The notes below the pieces were generated by a model. It worked only from the letters and a program-made list of their open reading frames with translations. It was not told where the DNA came from and searched no databases. From the NCBI GenBank assembly GCA_027627225.1, contig CM051024.1, positions 79,174,504 to 79,238,503 on the forward strand: a stretch of 64,000 bases of DNA, written 5' to 3'. The DNA comes from Congeria kusceri (lineage: Eukaryota > Mollusca > Bivalvia > Myida > Dreissenidae). The position numbers and the translations under genes are program-made. This document shows positions 1-11,761 of this stretch, in pieces; within the stretch, counting starts at the first letter, position 1; every line of letters starts with the position of its first letter.

Positions 1-1559
1 CTCCATTAATTGGTCAGGCACAAGCGGGCTGTGATAAAAGACTGTTAACTATCCATACATGTAGCATTATTTTACTGCATTGTTTATTTAGATCGGATAT
101 GACAGTCTGCTTTTTTACTTAAACAGATTGATCTGATAAAGACCTTTCGAATGCCGAATTGTTCTGTTATATAAGTATGTGCAGTCAAAAATCTGTTATA
201 TTATAGAAGAATTGTAAACAGTAGCGCACAGTATCATGTTTAGTAACAAAACAAAACGAGCTAGCGCTGCGATGAAGATGTGAAAAGCAGTGTAGCATCA
301 CTGGAGCATAGGCAATTATCCAAAAATGTATTTACAAAACTGGAAATATTAAATGGACTATAAGAATGCCTTTTAGCACTTAACGTATTGTGGAGGCATT
401 ATAATACAGTGTTTGTTGTTGTACTGTATAAGAATATTTGTTACCTTCATTTGATTGATTTGAATACAGTTCATTCATATGTGTATACAGAATTACAAGC
501 ATTACAAGCATGGTGCATTTTTATTTTGTTGTTGAAAAAGTGATATTTCCACTTTGTTGGAGGTAAATTTTTGCAGCAGAATGTACCCTATGACTTTTCA
601 TGTTTATGTTGTCTATTTATCTTTTCAATGCAAAAATGTAACATACTTACATCGGAAAAACATACACGGTAAAATATAAGAATATTGGCCTTTTCGTATA
701 CATTACCATATTACTTTTTATTTGTTAAGCTATGCAATACAATACATTGAAAATGTTCAAGCATAAATTATCAATTCCATTGTTTGTATTTGTCAATGCT
801 TAAAAACATTATATTTATTGTTGATGAAAATAAAGAATGTTTTTGTGTTGTATCTTTCTTTAGTGAGTTATTGCTTATATCACAATAAACAATAGTCTTG
901 TCACATTTTTTAAAACGAGCTATAAACCGAGCGAAAGTCCAAATTTGGAATTTTTTGGGGAGACCACTGTGAGGACAGGACATATATATATGGTATGCGA
1001 CTACTTTATTTGCACCGGATATATAAGCGCGAAGACTAGTACGTGATACCAAATTTGGCGTTGGACGAACGTATTTCCTGTGACGTTAACAATGGACGTG
1101 CGAAATGTGAAGCCATATGATGGAAATCTTCACATTCATATATCATCAAAATTCCTTTTATTACATTAAAATTTACAGCTAAGTTTGTCCCATATACTAG
1201 TACTTCTAGAAGTAAACAATTTTTTGTAATGTAACACTGTCAACATTAAGTAGTTTGCATATACCAGTAGTTAATCGCGCTCCTCAGTCACGTAACTGGT
1301 AGGTAATAGATAATTGCAGATGCCAATTAAGAATAGTGAAGCCACAAATTGCGAGAGCATGCAAATGGTCTTTCCAACGACAATGCGATTCCAGAACGAT
1401 ATCATTTGATTTTTAATATTAATACTTATCGGATTGCGACCTAATTATCCGTATAGGAAATCTGTGGGTGTTGATCGGCGGCCCTTTGTTTTTCTCTGTA
1501 AGAAATCGTTGTGTACCTTTCAATTTTATCTAGAATTTTCGAAGCCGAAAATTTTGTTT
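1..1559. other. Intergenic, no gene seen
   Basis: AT-rich DNA with only short, compositionally biased open frames. I see no protein family match, RNA gene or clear repeat in either strand. Confidence 0.5.
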
Positions 1560-2560
1560 GGAACCTTCTGTTTGCATTGGTAAGACTACGTGGTCAAAAG
1601 GTTTTAAGTTATAAGTAAACCAGCATTATTAGCTCTTGCTAAACGAAGATACATTGCGTTTGACGATTGTTCGGATACGTGTTTCCGCGCTCTGGAAAAA
1701 GATCCATTGATAGAAAATGTTGCACCTAAATGATGACATGTATTTGTTATTTCTAGTATATGTATGCCACATTTAAACTTCAAGTTCCCGAGTTGCCTTG
1801 TGCCAAACATAATAACATTTGTTTTGTTCAAGTTAACATTTAGATGCCTGTCTTGGCTATATTTGTCACATATGCCAAGGCTTTTCGGAAAGTCGTCGGC
1901 GGAGTTTGATACTATACCGGTGTCTTCTGCTTAGAGCAAGAGTAGAAGCTTAACCCACGTATCTGGGTCGTTAGTTAAACACAGATAGACACATTTGATT
2001 GTAGGTTAGTTGCTAGGGGAAACAGTGGAAAAAGTGCAGGAGACATGTTTTGCCTCGTCGTACACCGATTTTTGATAAGAACAACGTGGAATATGTGCCA
2101 TTGAAGAAGACACGCGACTTGATGTTTTGGTACATATTATTTACTGATAAGAAGTCTCCTTTAGTGGATGTATGCAATAGTTTGAGCCAGAGACAAAATT
2201 GTCAGTCTGACAAGATCTCCAGACTATCAAAAACTTGTGACGAGTCAATAAATGCACAAAATAGTTTGTGTATGCGTTTCTTAAGTAGTTCGATAAGTGA
2301 ATAAAGGCTGAATATAAGGCCTTAACAAGAATAGCCCTTGCGAACACCAGCTTGGTTTTCGTCAAGTAAAAAATTCTTCCCTACGAAATGAGTAAAATAT
2401 GATTTAGTAAAGAGATACAAAGCTTACCATACAACTTAGAATTGTAATTGGTCTGTAATTACCAGGTTCTGTGGGATCTCCTTTGCTTCAGGTTTAATAA
2501 TACATTCAAGCCATGTCGCGGGGATTATACCTGTGTCTAGTAAACAGTAAATTTTTTTGA
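1560..2560 (-). pseudogene. LINE (non-LTR retrotransposon) reverse transcriptase relic
   Basis: Reading the minus strand from about 2560 down to 1560, fragments in several frames line up with the order of a Jockey-type LINE reverse transcriptase. First comes a remnant of the N-Y-R-P-I-T region (about 2430-2470), then LLDENQAGVRKGYS (about 2365-2325), then an LFCAFID segment, an I-G-V-R-x-G segment (about 2065), and the catalytic region near 1935-1905, where the usual Y-A-D-D reads stop-A-E-D. The KTNVIMFGTRQLG segment follows (about 1831-1793). Stops and frameshifts occur throughout, so the copy is dead. The endonuclease and both ends are not recognisable. The clade assignment is tentative. 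Confidence 0.75.
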
Positions 2561-2635
2561 ATGTAAAATAAAATGTCCTTTATAGACGTAAGGATGTATC
2601 TTCAGTAATTTTAGCGTTTAAAAAACATTTGTATT

Positions 2636-2672
2636 GGGTGTTGGGGGGTGGGGGTAGGGGGGTGGGGTTGGT
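2636..2672. repeat. G-rich low-complexity tract
   Basis: Short run of G triplets and longer G runs on the + strand next to the LINE relic. It could in principle fold as a G-quadruplex; no function is shown. Confidence 0.5.
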
Positions 2673-3419
2673 AAATTCCCTTTCATTATCACATTTATTC
2701 TCGACATTATTTGTGTTGATTTCTTTGAAATGTTCACATAAGGATTCTTAAGAGGGAGTGCTGGTGTCTGGTGTTTTAGGCTTAAGACTGTTAAAGAACC
2801 GCAAGTACTTTTTAGGATTTTGGTCACTTAGAGTTTCAGTTTAGCACTTGAATATTATTTATTCTTTAAATGTAGTAATTTATTGTGTGTTTTTAATTGT
2901 TACTAGCGTTTTGTACCTTTTCTTTAGCTTTGTTAGTTTTGTTAATTGTGAAATCGGTTTTCGCGTCGTAAAAAAATGGACGAGCTTTATGGCATTCTGG
3001 TCCAAACCATGGTTTACTTTTTGGTATACGTTTGCAATATTGTGACATTCATTTGCAGTGTCGTCGAAAATGTAATTATTGGTCCAAAATATTTATTTTT
3101 ATTAAACATTTTTTATAGTCTAAAGTATCTTGCGAATGAGGGTATTCGTTTAAATTAGACATTACGGTTTTATACCGTTGCACATTTAATTATTAGTGAA
3201 TTCGGATGCTTGTTCAGGACGCCACATTTTTCGGCATGTTCTTTCTGATTTTTACAAACATATGTTATTTAATTGATTGCTAATTTTTTGAATCTAAGAC
3301 AGGGCGCACAATATATGCCCGATATGTTGGAGTGTACTGTGTCGCATTGATGCCAACTTTCCGACTCGGATGTAGATGAGTCGTCGTCTAGTGAGAGAAG
3401 GCGGACAGGTAGCAAGTGG

Positions 3420-4748
3420 TTGAATGAACCGTTTTTAGCTCATCTTAGCGTAACGTGCCCATGGTGCACTTTTAGGACCACCTTTTGTCCGTCGTCCGTC
3501 GTGATTCGTGAGTCTTGTGGCAACATTTTCATTCAAAGAACATCTCCTCCTAAAACGCTGGGCAGATTTTCACCAAACTTCACAGGAATGATCCTTGGGT
3601 GATTCGCTCTCAAAATTTTTCAAATCGTTCCGGTCCGCTGCATTTGTAGGTCACCAGAACTAAATATAGATTTAAACATTGAAAACTTTAAAAATCTTCT
3701 TCTCTGAATGCTTTAGGCTTGGAGCTTTCATATTTGATATGTTACATCCTCTAGTATTCCTCTACAAAGTGTTTCTAAATTATTCCCCTGGGGTCAAAAC
3801 TGGCCACGCTCTGGGGGTCACATGGTTTATATAGACTTAAATAGCAAAATGACTTAAAAGAATATTCTTTGAAACAGCAATGTCGAGAGGTTTCATATTT
3901 GGTATGTAACATTGTATAGTGGTCCTCTACAAAGATTGTTCAAACGATGCTCCTTAGGTCAAATCTGGCCACCCCCCGGGGTCACATTGTGTATATAGAC
4001 TTCAATTGAAATATGACTTTAAAAATTGTCTCCTCTGGGACCTTAAGGCCCAATGGTTTTATATTTGGTATGTAACATTGTATAGTGGTCCTCTAGAAAG
4101 GTTGTTCAAATGATGCCCCGGTGTCAAAACTGGCCGCGCCCCAGGTGTCACATTGTACATATAGACTTAAATAGCAAAATGACTTAAAACATCTTCTCTC
4201 AAACCGCAAGGCCCAGTTGTTTTATATTTTGTATGTAACACTGTATAGTGGTCTTCTACAAAGATTGTTAAAATTGGCCACGCCCTAGGGTCATATTGTT
4301 TAAATTGACTTTAACGATCAAATTGGCTTTAACGATATTCTCCTCTGAAACCACAAGGCGCAGAGGTTTTATATTTAACGTGAACTTTGTATAGTGGTCC
4401 TCTACAAAGATTGTCTAAATTATGCCCCTGGGGGTAAAATATGCCATGCCACGGGGTCACATAGCTTTTATAGACTTATATGGAAAGTTGGCTTAAAAAA
4501 TCTCCTCTAAACCCTCAAGGTCCTCTAAAAAGATTGTTCAAATATTCCTCAGGTGTAGAAAGTGGCCACACCCTTGGGGTCACACGGTTTATATAGACTT
4601 TAAAAATCTTTTAGTGAAACTGCAAGGCCCAGATCTTTATACTCAGGCAAGTGCTTTAGGGTCATTTGGCCGTCTTAATTGTTATAAGCCTGTATAATGC
4701 CTTAAACTCAGGTGAGCGACCTAGGGCCATCTTGGCCCTCTTGTTACA
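3420..4748. repeat. Diverged ~150-165 bp tandem repeat, bivalve-type
   Basis: At least six diverged units share an anchor 'tatttggtatgtaacattgt' followed by 'agtggtcctctacaaag', a 'gatgcccc' block, 'actggccacgcc' and 'cacattgtatatagactt'. Anchors lie near 3735, 3893, 4059, 4222, 4369 and 4510. The block opens with a cluster of 'gtccgtcgtc' words (about 3485) and closes with 'ggtgagcgacctagggcca' (about 4711). From general knowledge, repeats of this style are abundant in bivalve genomes. No coding function is seen. Confidence 0.75.
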
Positions 4749-7450
4749 ATGTTTTCGTCGCCCTCTGGTTGGATGAGATATACTGGAATTGCTTGATCAG
4801 ATTTGTCGATCACGATATATGCATGTTCTTCCCATATATAAGTATTGGAACATGTTCTGGGTTCCTTTTAACCCATAATTGCGAAGGAGAAGTCCCGATG
4901 TTTCCGATGTGTATTGCTGTTGCTCACACGTTGTTTTGCCTTTCGTCCACTTTCAAGCGTCACTCGGCTCGCAGTTTTATAGACATCATCTAAGCCTCGC
5001 TGAAATTCTTTAATAAATGTGGAAGGTGCTGATCTCCCGACACTCTGGCATTTCAAACCAATCGGAAGACGAGGTGCTCGACCAAACACGAGTTCGTATA
5101 GTGTGTAACCTGTTTACTCATTTCGGGTCACGTTATATGCATGGACGTGTGCTGAAACTGCTGTCTTCCAGTCTGATTTTTGTTTACAGTTCAGCGTTCT
5201 CAACAAAAGTGTACCATTAAATCGTTCGCATGAGGCATTTCCTTGCAAAGTTGGGCGAGATTTTGTAATGCCCGCGATTCTACATAGCCAACTTATCACG
5301 CGTGACTTCCTGTATTGCACGACGATGATCTGAAAATTAAACCATATGACGTTGTCTTTAAATCTTATTAAAAAGAAGAGATGTTGTTGATATTTGTTTT
5401 TATTTTATTTTATCGTGCCTTGCGATTCTGCTTCTCTGGTTACTCAACCTTTAAGTAATTTAATGGTAATTAAATTGAATAAGTATTCAATGCGTAATTA
5501 AATGGATATTAAATTTAAATAGTAATCTCTTTACCTATTTATTAATTTGATTGCGAGGCTATGAGTTAATCTATATTTAAATTGTATATATTATTAATAA
5601 TGCTAGGCCAAGTGTGATGTTTGGGCGCCCGTAAAACGGTTTAGACACGCATTGACCGTGCCAGGGTGGAGTTTCACTGTGTTTATATTTATAAAGAAAT
5701 TCTGCCCGTGATCGCTATGCAACTTTTTGGGAAAACCGTAATGGACAAAATAATTGTCGAAGAACGCTGTGGTATGCGCAGTTTGGTTATAAGTCGGAAT
5801 CGCTTAGGCATATCTTGTAAAATACGTAATCAGTTATTACGAACATGTTTTCTTAACAGTCTTTTGAAGCTTCTGAAGAAAAAAATCAATGTACACCAAA
5901 TGCAAAGGGACCGTCGAGGCTATGTTGACCAGACCGGTGTCAACACAAAGGACAGTTTTACTATGAAAACATCACATTCATGGATTCAGTACATAATGTC
6001 GGAATTTATCACAGGCCAATACAATCGTTTGTAAAATAATCCCATCATCTATATGGAGATTCTTGATCTATATAACATACTTTGTAACTCCCAGAGGAAT
6101 TTCACGGACATTTCTCTGATCAGGTTTCCAGTTCATAGCGAGAAGGGGATTTACCTGTGAACTGATAGGGCCAGCATTTTTACCGTTTAAATAGTCATCG
6201 AATTTCAGCACTACCGGTGGGTAACAGGTATTGTTTTCAATGGTCTGAGGTATTAAAGGAGTTGTCACCAGGACAGCCAGTACGAGTATAACGTCCCGAT
6301 CAAGCCTCGAAAGGCCATCGGCCTTCATTTTCACCTGACCAGCTATGAATTTTGAAATCGTAGTTGGCTAACTCGGCGACCCACGTTTTCATCTAATTTG
6401 GCTGAGCTTTGCACATATGTGAGGGGATTGTTTTTAGTAAATATATCGAACGGAAACCATACAAGCAATCATTGAATTTGTCAGTAACAGCCAATTAAAG
6501 AGCTAGAAATTCCTGCAAACTTGAATCCTAATGACGATCAGATGCCTTCAAACTGCGGCTCGCGAAAGCAACTACTAGAACTCTTCAGACGAGGCAATGC
6601 TCTTGATACAATACGGCACCAAGACCTTGGGACGATGCGTCTGTATGCCAAAAAAAAAACGGCTTCGAATAATTCGCATATAGAAGCGTATCGAAGACAA
6701 GCTGTTGCGCTTCACTCCCGTTGAAGTGAGTCGCTTTGTTTCAAGTGTGTTTGTTGCCTATTAAGAGGTCGTTGAGTGGCCGGGCAATTTGGACGAAGTT
6801 TCGTATAATGTTACGAAATAGCCGGGTAATCATAAAAAGCTTTAATATATTTCGGTACTTTCTTGTTAATGTATAGCATCCATATTTTTATGACCGTCAT
6901 TTTAGACACTTTTTGTCTTATGTTTTAACTTCCTTATTACCTCAGAAAAATCATGACTATACACAATAATGTAATCAAGGTATATGAGGCATTAATTGAG
7001 GTTTAATTTACCAATGCAACGCCTCAATCGCCGGAAGGTTGCCGGGGCATTAAAGAGCCCGAAATGACATTTTAATACACTCATTGAGGCATAAAGTGCT
7101 TACTTGCAATGCAGTTTCCTCTTTGTCGTCCTTCGCCATCTCCACTTGCCAGTATCTTGACAAGTCGAGTTTGGTAAGGAGGTGGACAGTGTCATAGAGG
7201 AATAGCATAGGCGTCCTTGTGTGTGTACGGCTATATTTAGCTTTCTGCAATCAATATAGAAACAAATTGTGTCGTCCTTTTTGTCTCTACAACGACATTT
7301 GATGAGACGGCACCCGCATATAAGGTTCTTTTACACGGTTCGTTATTATTGAGCTTTATACTGTGACGAACAAGATCGGTGCTATCGAGATCTAGAGTGC
7401 CCTGTGATAAAACATCTCTGAGCTCAAACAAAATGCCCTTGGTCAGTTTC
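4740..7450 (-). mobile_element. Ty3/Gypsy LTR-retrotransposon pol remnant
   Basis: Minus-strand fragments appear in the correct pol order. The pre-RT leader with DVLSQGTLDLDSTDLVRHS is at about 7431-7237. Reverse transcriptase with LTKLDLSRYWQVEMAKDDKE is at about 7200-7110, and the catalytic box reads Y-L-D-Y instead of Y-x-D-D (about 6990-6970). The end of RNase H, with WVAELANYDFKIH then ADGLSR, is at about 6400-6300. The integrase core with QGNASCERFNGTLL is at about 5255-5200, followed by VFGRAPRLPIG (about 5090) and an IPVYLIQPEGDEN tail (about 4780-4740). Frames change between fragments, stops are present, and the catalytic aspartate is lost. About 700 bases of unrelated AT-rich DNA (5340-6060) interrupt it. 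LTRs, gag and protease are not recognisable. Confidence 0.85.
5410..5680. repeat. Dispersed repeat copy 1 (partner at 23910-24045)
   Basis: The stretch with 'taatggtaattaaattga', the preceding 'tcgtgcctt...attc' and the later 'cattgaccgt' words recur in the same order at 23910-24045. This indicates a dispersed repeat lying within the broken Gypsy element. Its class is unknown. Confidence 0.55.
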
Positions 7451-7496
7451 TGTCTACAACCAGCAACAGAACAGCTGGTTGTAGTCGGAAACTGAC
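7442..7496. repeat. Inverted repeat (hairpin)
   Basis: Arms of about 23 bases (7442-7464 and 7474-7496) are nearly perfect complements around a 9-base loop. It sits just upstream of the Gypsy pol relic. Its origin is unknown. Confidence 0.8.
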
Positions 7497-7499
7497 AAA

Positions 7500-8680
7500 C
7501 AAGGGCAAAAAAAGGACAGTTTTGGGAACAATTTTAATTGCGAATTCTTACACGTAATCTGGCAGTGCTTTCACTGTTGTCCGGTTGGACCACGCGTGAG
7601 CACACGCATATTCTGCTCGAATATACGGTCAGAAACGGCGGCAGCCTCTTGTGTGGGCTAACGAACAAAATAAGATATGGTCATTGTACGGTGGTAATTC
7701 TACGATTCTTGTGCTCGTCGAAACCACATTTCATTTTGATAGAGAAGCAGCCATTACAGCTGCTTTCCATTCTTCTTATGGGTATGAGCGACGATATCGT
7801 ATTACATTAGTACCGATGATAACCAATACACTGATATGTACTCGGTGTTGTACTGTTAATTACAACCAATACGGGTACATCACATGTTTTTTTTCGCAAA
7901 TTTGTGGAACATAAATCGTTGCTTTAATGTATCCCAATTCGGCCTCATTAGCCCCAGTGACAGATAAAGCTCTTTAAGTCATCTAAGCTAGATAGAAGTT
8001 TTGATCAAAATGTTTGTTAAATGACTGACTTGCAGTCGTTACCATCGCCCCAAGTCTACCAAAGCTCGTGTCGTCAAACTATTGATACATACATCAGACA
8101 CGTTAGCACAATCAATGGGCCTATCTAGTAAATATTTTTTTTTCTAGGTCAGAAACGTCGTCTTTTCGACACGCGATTTGCTTAAAATTTTATCTGAACT
8201 TGCTGATTTGTATTAGATTTATTGACATGGGTATTATCATAAGATTTTTTGTTGTTTTGATTATTCTGAGAATAATTGGAGCGTTTTCTAAATCCGCCTC
8301 TTTGGAAGCCCCTCTTTATACGGTTTCTATAATGTTAACTGTATTAATGCCATTGAGGTCCTGTATGTCACGTGATACTATTATCTTCCCTGATGAACTT
8401 TTCCTAATTCACTTCCGCGTTTGCTATATGAAATGCACGAATGCTGCTTTTCTAGTTTTAACGAAGTTTAGAATATAGCCTACATTTTGAACCAAGGAAT
8501 GGCAGGATTGCACCCATTAAGTGAAACACTTGTTCATTACGAACATGTTCTGAACGGGTGCTATTTCTGGCGTTTGATTGGCTATTAGGACCCCGCCTTC
8601 TCAGAATATGTAGTAAGCATTACCATATAAGGATATCAACTATTCACGTGATACAATGATGTACATGCGCACGACCAATA
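7500..8680. other. Intergenic, no gene seen
   Basis: Only short, unconvincing open frames. The first part may be highly decayed upstream Gypsy sequence on the minus strand, but no protease or gag motif can be recognised. Confidence 0.4.
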
Positions 8681-8684
8681 AGTT

Positions 8685-8781
8685 AGAACATATTTAGTAA
8701 AATCTTATTGGCTTCGAAGGTCTCGTTTCCTGTGCTCGCTCTACACATTTTTAACCAATAAGATTTTACTTAATGTGTTCC
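8685..8781. repeat. Inverted repeat, MITE-like
   Basis: Arms containing 'agtaaaatcttattgg' (8695-8711) and its complement 'ccaataagattttact' (8755-8770) extend with mismatches to 8685 and 8781, around an unrelated centre of about 43 bases. The shape is that of a small fold-back element. No target duplication could be assigned. Confidence 0.65.
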
Positions 8782-9210
8782 AACTATTACATTATTTCGT
8801 TAAACATACAATATATCGAAAAAGCGCAGTTTGATAATTTGGTGTTATCCGCGTGAAAGTTTTGCTACCATTGCGCTTTTTGCTCTTCTGAGTTTTGCCA
8901 GCAGTAGACATACCATGAAACGTTCAGCAAACGCGTGTTGCAACGAAACCCTCCAAAGTTCGGTCGACTGTGACTTCTGGAATAACTCCCGAAAGTGTTT
9001 ATGCGATGTAAACTAGCAAAAGCGTAGCTGGCCGACACGTGTAGAAAACGGCGCTCGATTAGTCAACGAAGAGTAATAAGTTCACACGTTGTATCAATCT
9101 CTTGCACACGGGCTACATTCCATTCACCTCTGTAGTGTTCTCGGAAAGTGGAGTAGTCCCATGCAAATCGTGTAGTTTTAGTCACACGATCATCACATTT
9201 CAGGACATGT

Positions 9211-9330
9211 GGTGTCCTAGTTTCTCGTAAATGGAATGTAGTTCCTATGCGTGATTGTTGCATGGAGAAATCCTGTCATTGTGGTCAGTGAAGTATTTCA
9301 ATTCCGAGGGTCGTCTAATAAACCTATACT
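9211..9330. repeat. Dispersed ~120-bp repeat, copy 1
   Basis: This stretch starts with 'ggtgtcctagttt' and ends with 'cgtctaataaacctatact'. It recurs with about 10 percent differences at 21798-21917 in the same orientation. No coding potential is evident. Confidence 0.75.
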
Positions 9331-9440
9331 AGTGTGGTATTAAGATTGAACGAAACATTAAATAATTTGGTTCAACAAATATATAAAAAATTATTTATAA
9401 GTGGTCAAAAATTGACAAAATGATTTTGTGTTTGTAAATT

Positions 9441-9509
9441 GTTGAATGTAGTATCACATGACTATATATTTTAATTTAAAATATATAATCATGTGATAAT
9501 ACATTCAAC
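9441..9509. repeat. Near-perfect palindrome
   Basis: Arms starting 'gttgaatgta' and ending 'tacattcaac' flank an AT-rich centre with almost no loop. This gives a hairpin of about 34 base pairs per arm, with a few mismatches. Confidence 0.85.
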
Positions 9510-9514
9510 ACGCG

Positions 9515-11690
9515 TGCTAAACGTAACTTGTAGTTTGCGTGATATCTGATCATACCAAATCGATTACAAAGGTTACAATCTACTAACGCATATGTTAAAG
9601 CTAGATTTCCGCATGAATATTAACCATAAAGTCTGAAGAACAACAAGTAAATAATACATTTATTTATTTTGGTCTTTACTATTTGTGTACATTTGCATGT
9701 AAAGCGTTGTATTATTATTATTGTTGTTCTTTCATGTAAATATTATACCACGCGACTATGATAGTTTTTAGTTTTTGAAGTGAAGACATATTATGGCAAT
9801 ACAAAATAGCACGAAAATCTGTGAATAAGTCCCTTTGAACTGAATTGGCATTTTGTGAATTTTGTTATCCAAATGTTTAGGTTATTGTTAAGACACAGGT
9901 CATTCGACCGTGACGTCATATTTCAGACAATCAGTGGATTCTTTCACGTTAGAAAGCAACATGGCGGAACTGCGAGCAATTCTTCAGGGCTATGGCATAG
10001 AGTGGCGCAAATTATACTAGGACCACAGAGCGTGTACACATGCCGGGGCGATATACAGTGGAATACACAGACAATCACGTGACACGTATGCACATTTAAT
10101 TGGCTATACGCGAGATAGCCGTTTTGAAACATAGCACACTCATAGAATACAAATAGAATAGAAAGTCATGTACCAAATTACTACAATGATTAGCAAGCTC
10201 GGTTCATACCGTGGATCATAATGCACTTTCTTATTCAGACTTTCATAATAAACATACGAAAAAAAATAATGGCAAAAAGTGGATCTTTCGCACAATTGAC
10301 AAAAACATAAAGCACTCTTCCACAATAAATTTTAACCATTATACATCACAATCCTTGAAGCCTGAATCTTCAATATTTGTCACAATCTATCATTATCCGG
10401 TATTATATGTCATTACCTAATAACTTAATTGACGTTTTCCGTACATCTAAGCCAGCGCTTGCACTTGTTGACCTCATCCAAAATGGCCGTTTCTACAACT
10501 AGCCAAACGAGGGCGCATATCGTCTCATATATGGTGGCACTTCACGGTTGCAAAAGAGAAATTTCTCATAAATAGGGATACAGTGAAACTGAGCAGCATT
10601 TTGACTGTTTCCGAAGTTGTAAGTATCAGATTTAAGGTCACAAAACACTAAATAAATAAGAGTCTACAGTAGCCGCTAAAACGAGGGTGATAAAACAGTC
10701 AACTTTGTTTAGTGTCGAGTTCTGTCTTACATAACACTTGACATACACTTTTTATTGCTTAAATCAAATCAGCTTATAATGCTGTTTAAGAAAATGTATG
10801 GTTATGAGGGTCCCTAGGTGCACAATGTTGCATTTATTTTTCGTTAAAGTTATCGCTTTTACATTAAATTACCTAAGGATTGGAATTAGTATATTGTAAC
10901 CTTAAGGGCTGGAATTTGGATTGCATGCTGAGTGAATTCGAATATGTGCCTTATGTAAAGCCAGTTTTGAGCCACATAAAATTCGCATATGAGGATTTTT
11001 AACTCTGAACGCCAAGTTGGCAGGATATTTGAAACGGCGAACAAACTAAATTGTTGCTCAGTTGCAACTGCATATCTGATGAGTTATGCAGTAAGGCATG
11101 CAGTGTTTAAGGTGCTCGCATTCGCAGAAAAGTTGTAAATTGGTGTCAATCACTGAAATGGTCACGAAAACTGGGAAAATTTGAACCCCCAAATCTGTTA
11201 ATCATGCATGTTAAAATAATAGTGGAACTGTGTGCATAATTATTTTCCCTATATTTTTGTGAAACCACAGCCACAATGGTGGAGTGATGTTTGGTTTGTT
11301 TTCAGGTGTTGACATTATCAGTATGTGCAAGACGGCTCGAACCCACCAGGCCGAGTCCAAATACCGAGAAACCGTATTGTGCCACTATACTACTATTGAT
11401 TGTGTACGTGAAAATATTAAATTATAAAAAGAAACATCTAGAAATTATCCACCAGGAAACCAATAGAAGTGGCAGTCATTGTTTTGTTGCAAATACAATT
11501 AAATAAGAAACAACCGTGTTTCTAAACACTTTAGTACTTGAGTCACGTGCAGATAAAAGGAAATTATGTCTGTTAATAGGATCGATATGTTCGATGCTAT
11601 TTTATCATTTATGCTCCTTAGTCAGGAACAACCTCGTCATCAACAATAAAATAATGTTTACGTGAATATAAACATATAATGTAAACGGTT
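9515..11690. other. Intergenic, upstream of IgR1
   Basis: No recognisable gene, RNA or repeat. The promoter of IgR1 should lie near the right end, but no TATA box or initiator can be named with confidence. Confidence 0.4.
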
Positions 11691-11691
11691 T

Positions 11692-11761
11692 ATGTTGGTC
11701 ATGGACGCGGATAATTCAGTCTTTATACATTTTGCATTTATCGCATTGTTTCTTCTGGATG
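11692..11761 (+). CDS. IgR1 exon 1, signal peptide
   Basis: ATG at 11692 (a second in-frame ATG is at 11701) encodes about 23 residues with the hydrophobic core FIHFAFIALFLLDG. The exon ends in phase 1 at a 'gtaagc' donor. Same architecture as the first exons of the paralogues at 25933-25993, 31070-31118, 37724-37778 and 59755-59803. Confidence 0.75.

Noticed and set aside
5666..6034. 122-residue open frame
   Set aside because: No domain; lies in DNA interrupting the Gypsy relic.
9063..9263. 66-residue minus-strand open frame
   Set aside because: No recognisable family; partly inside a dispersed repeat.
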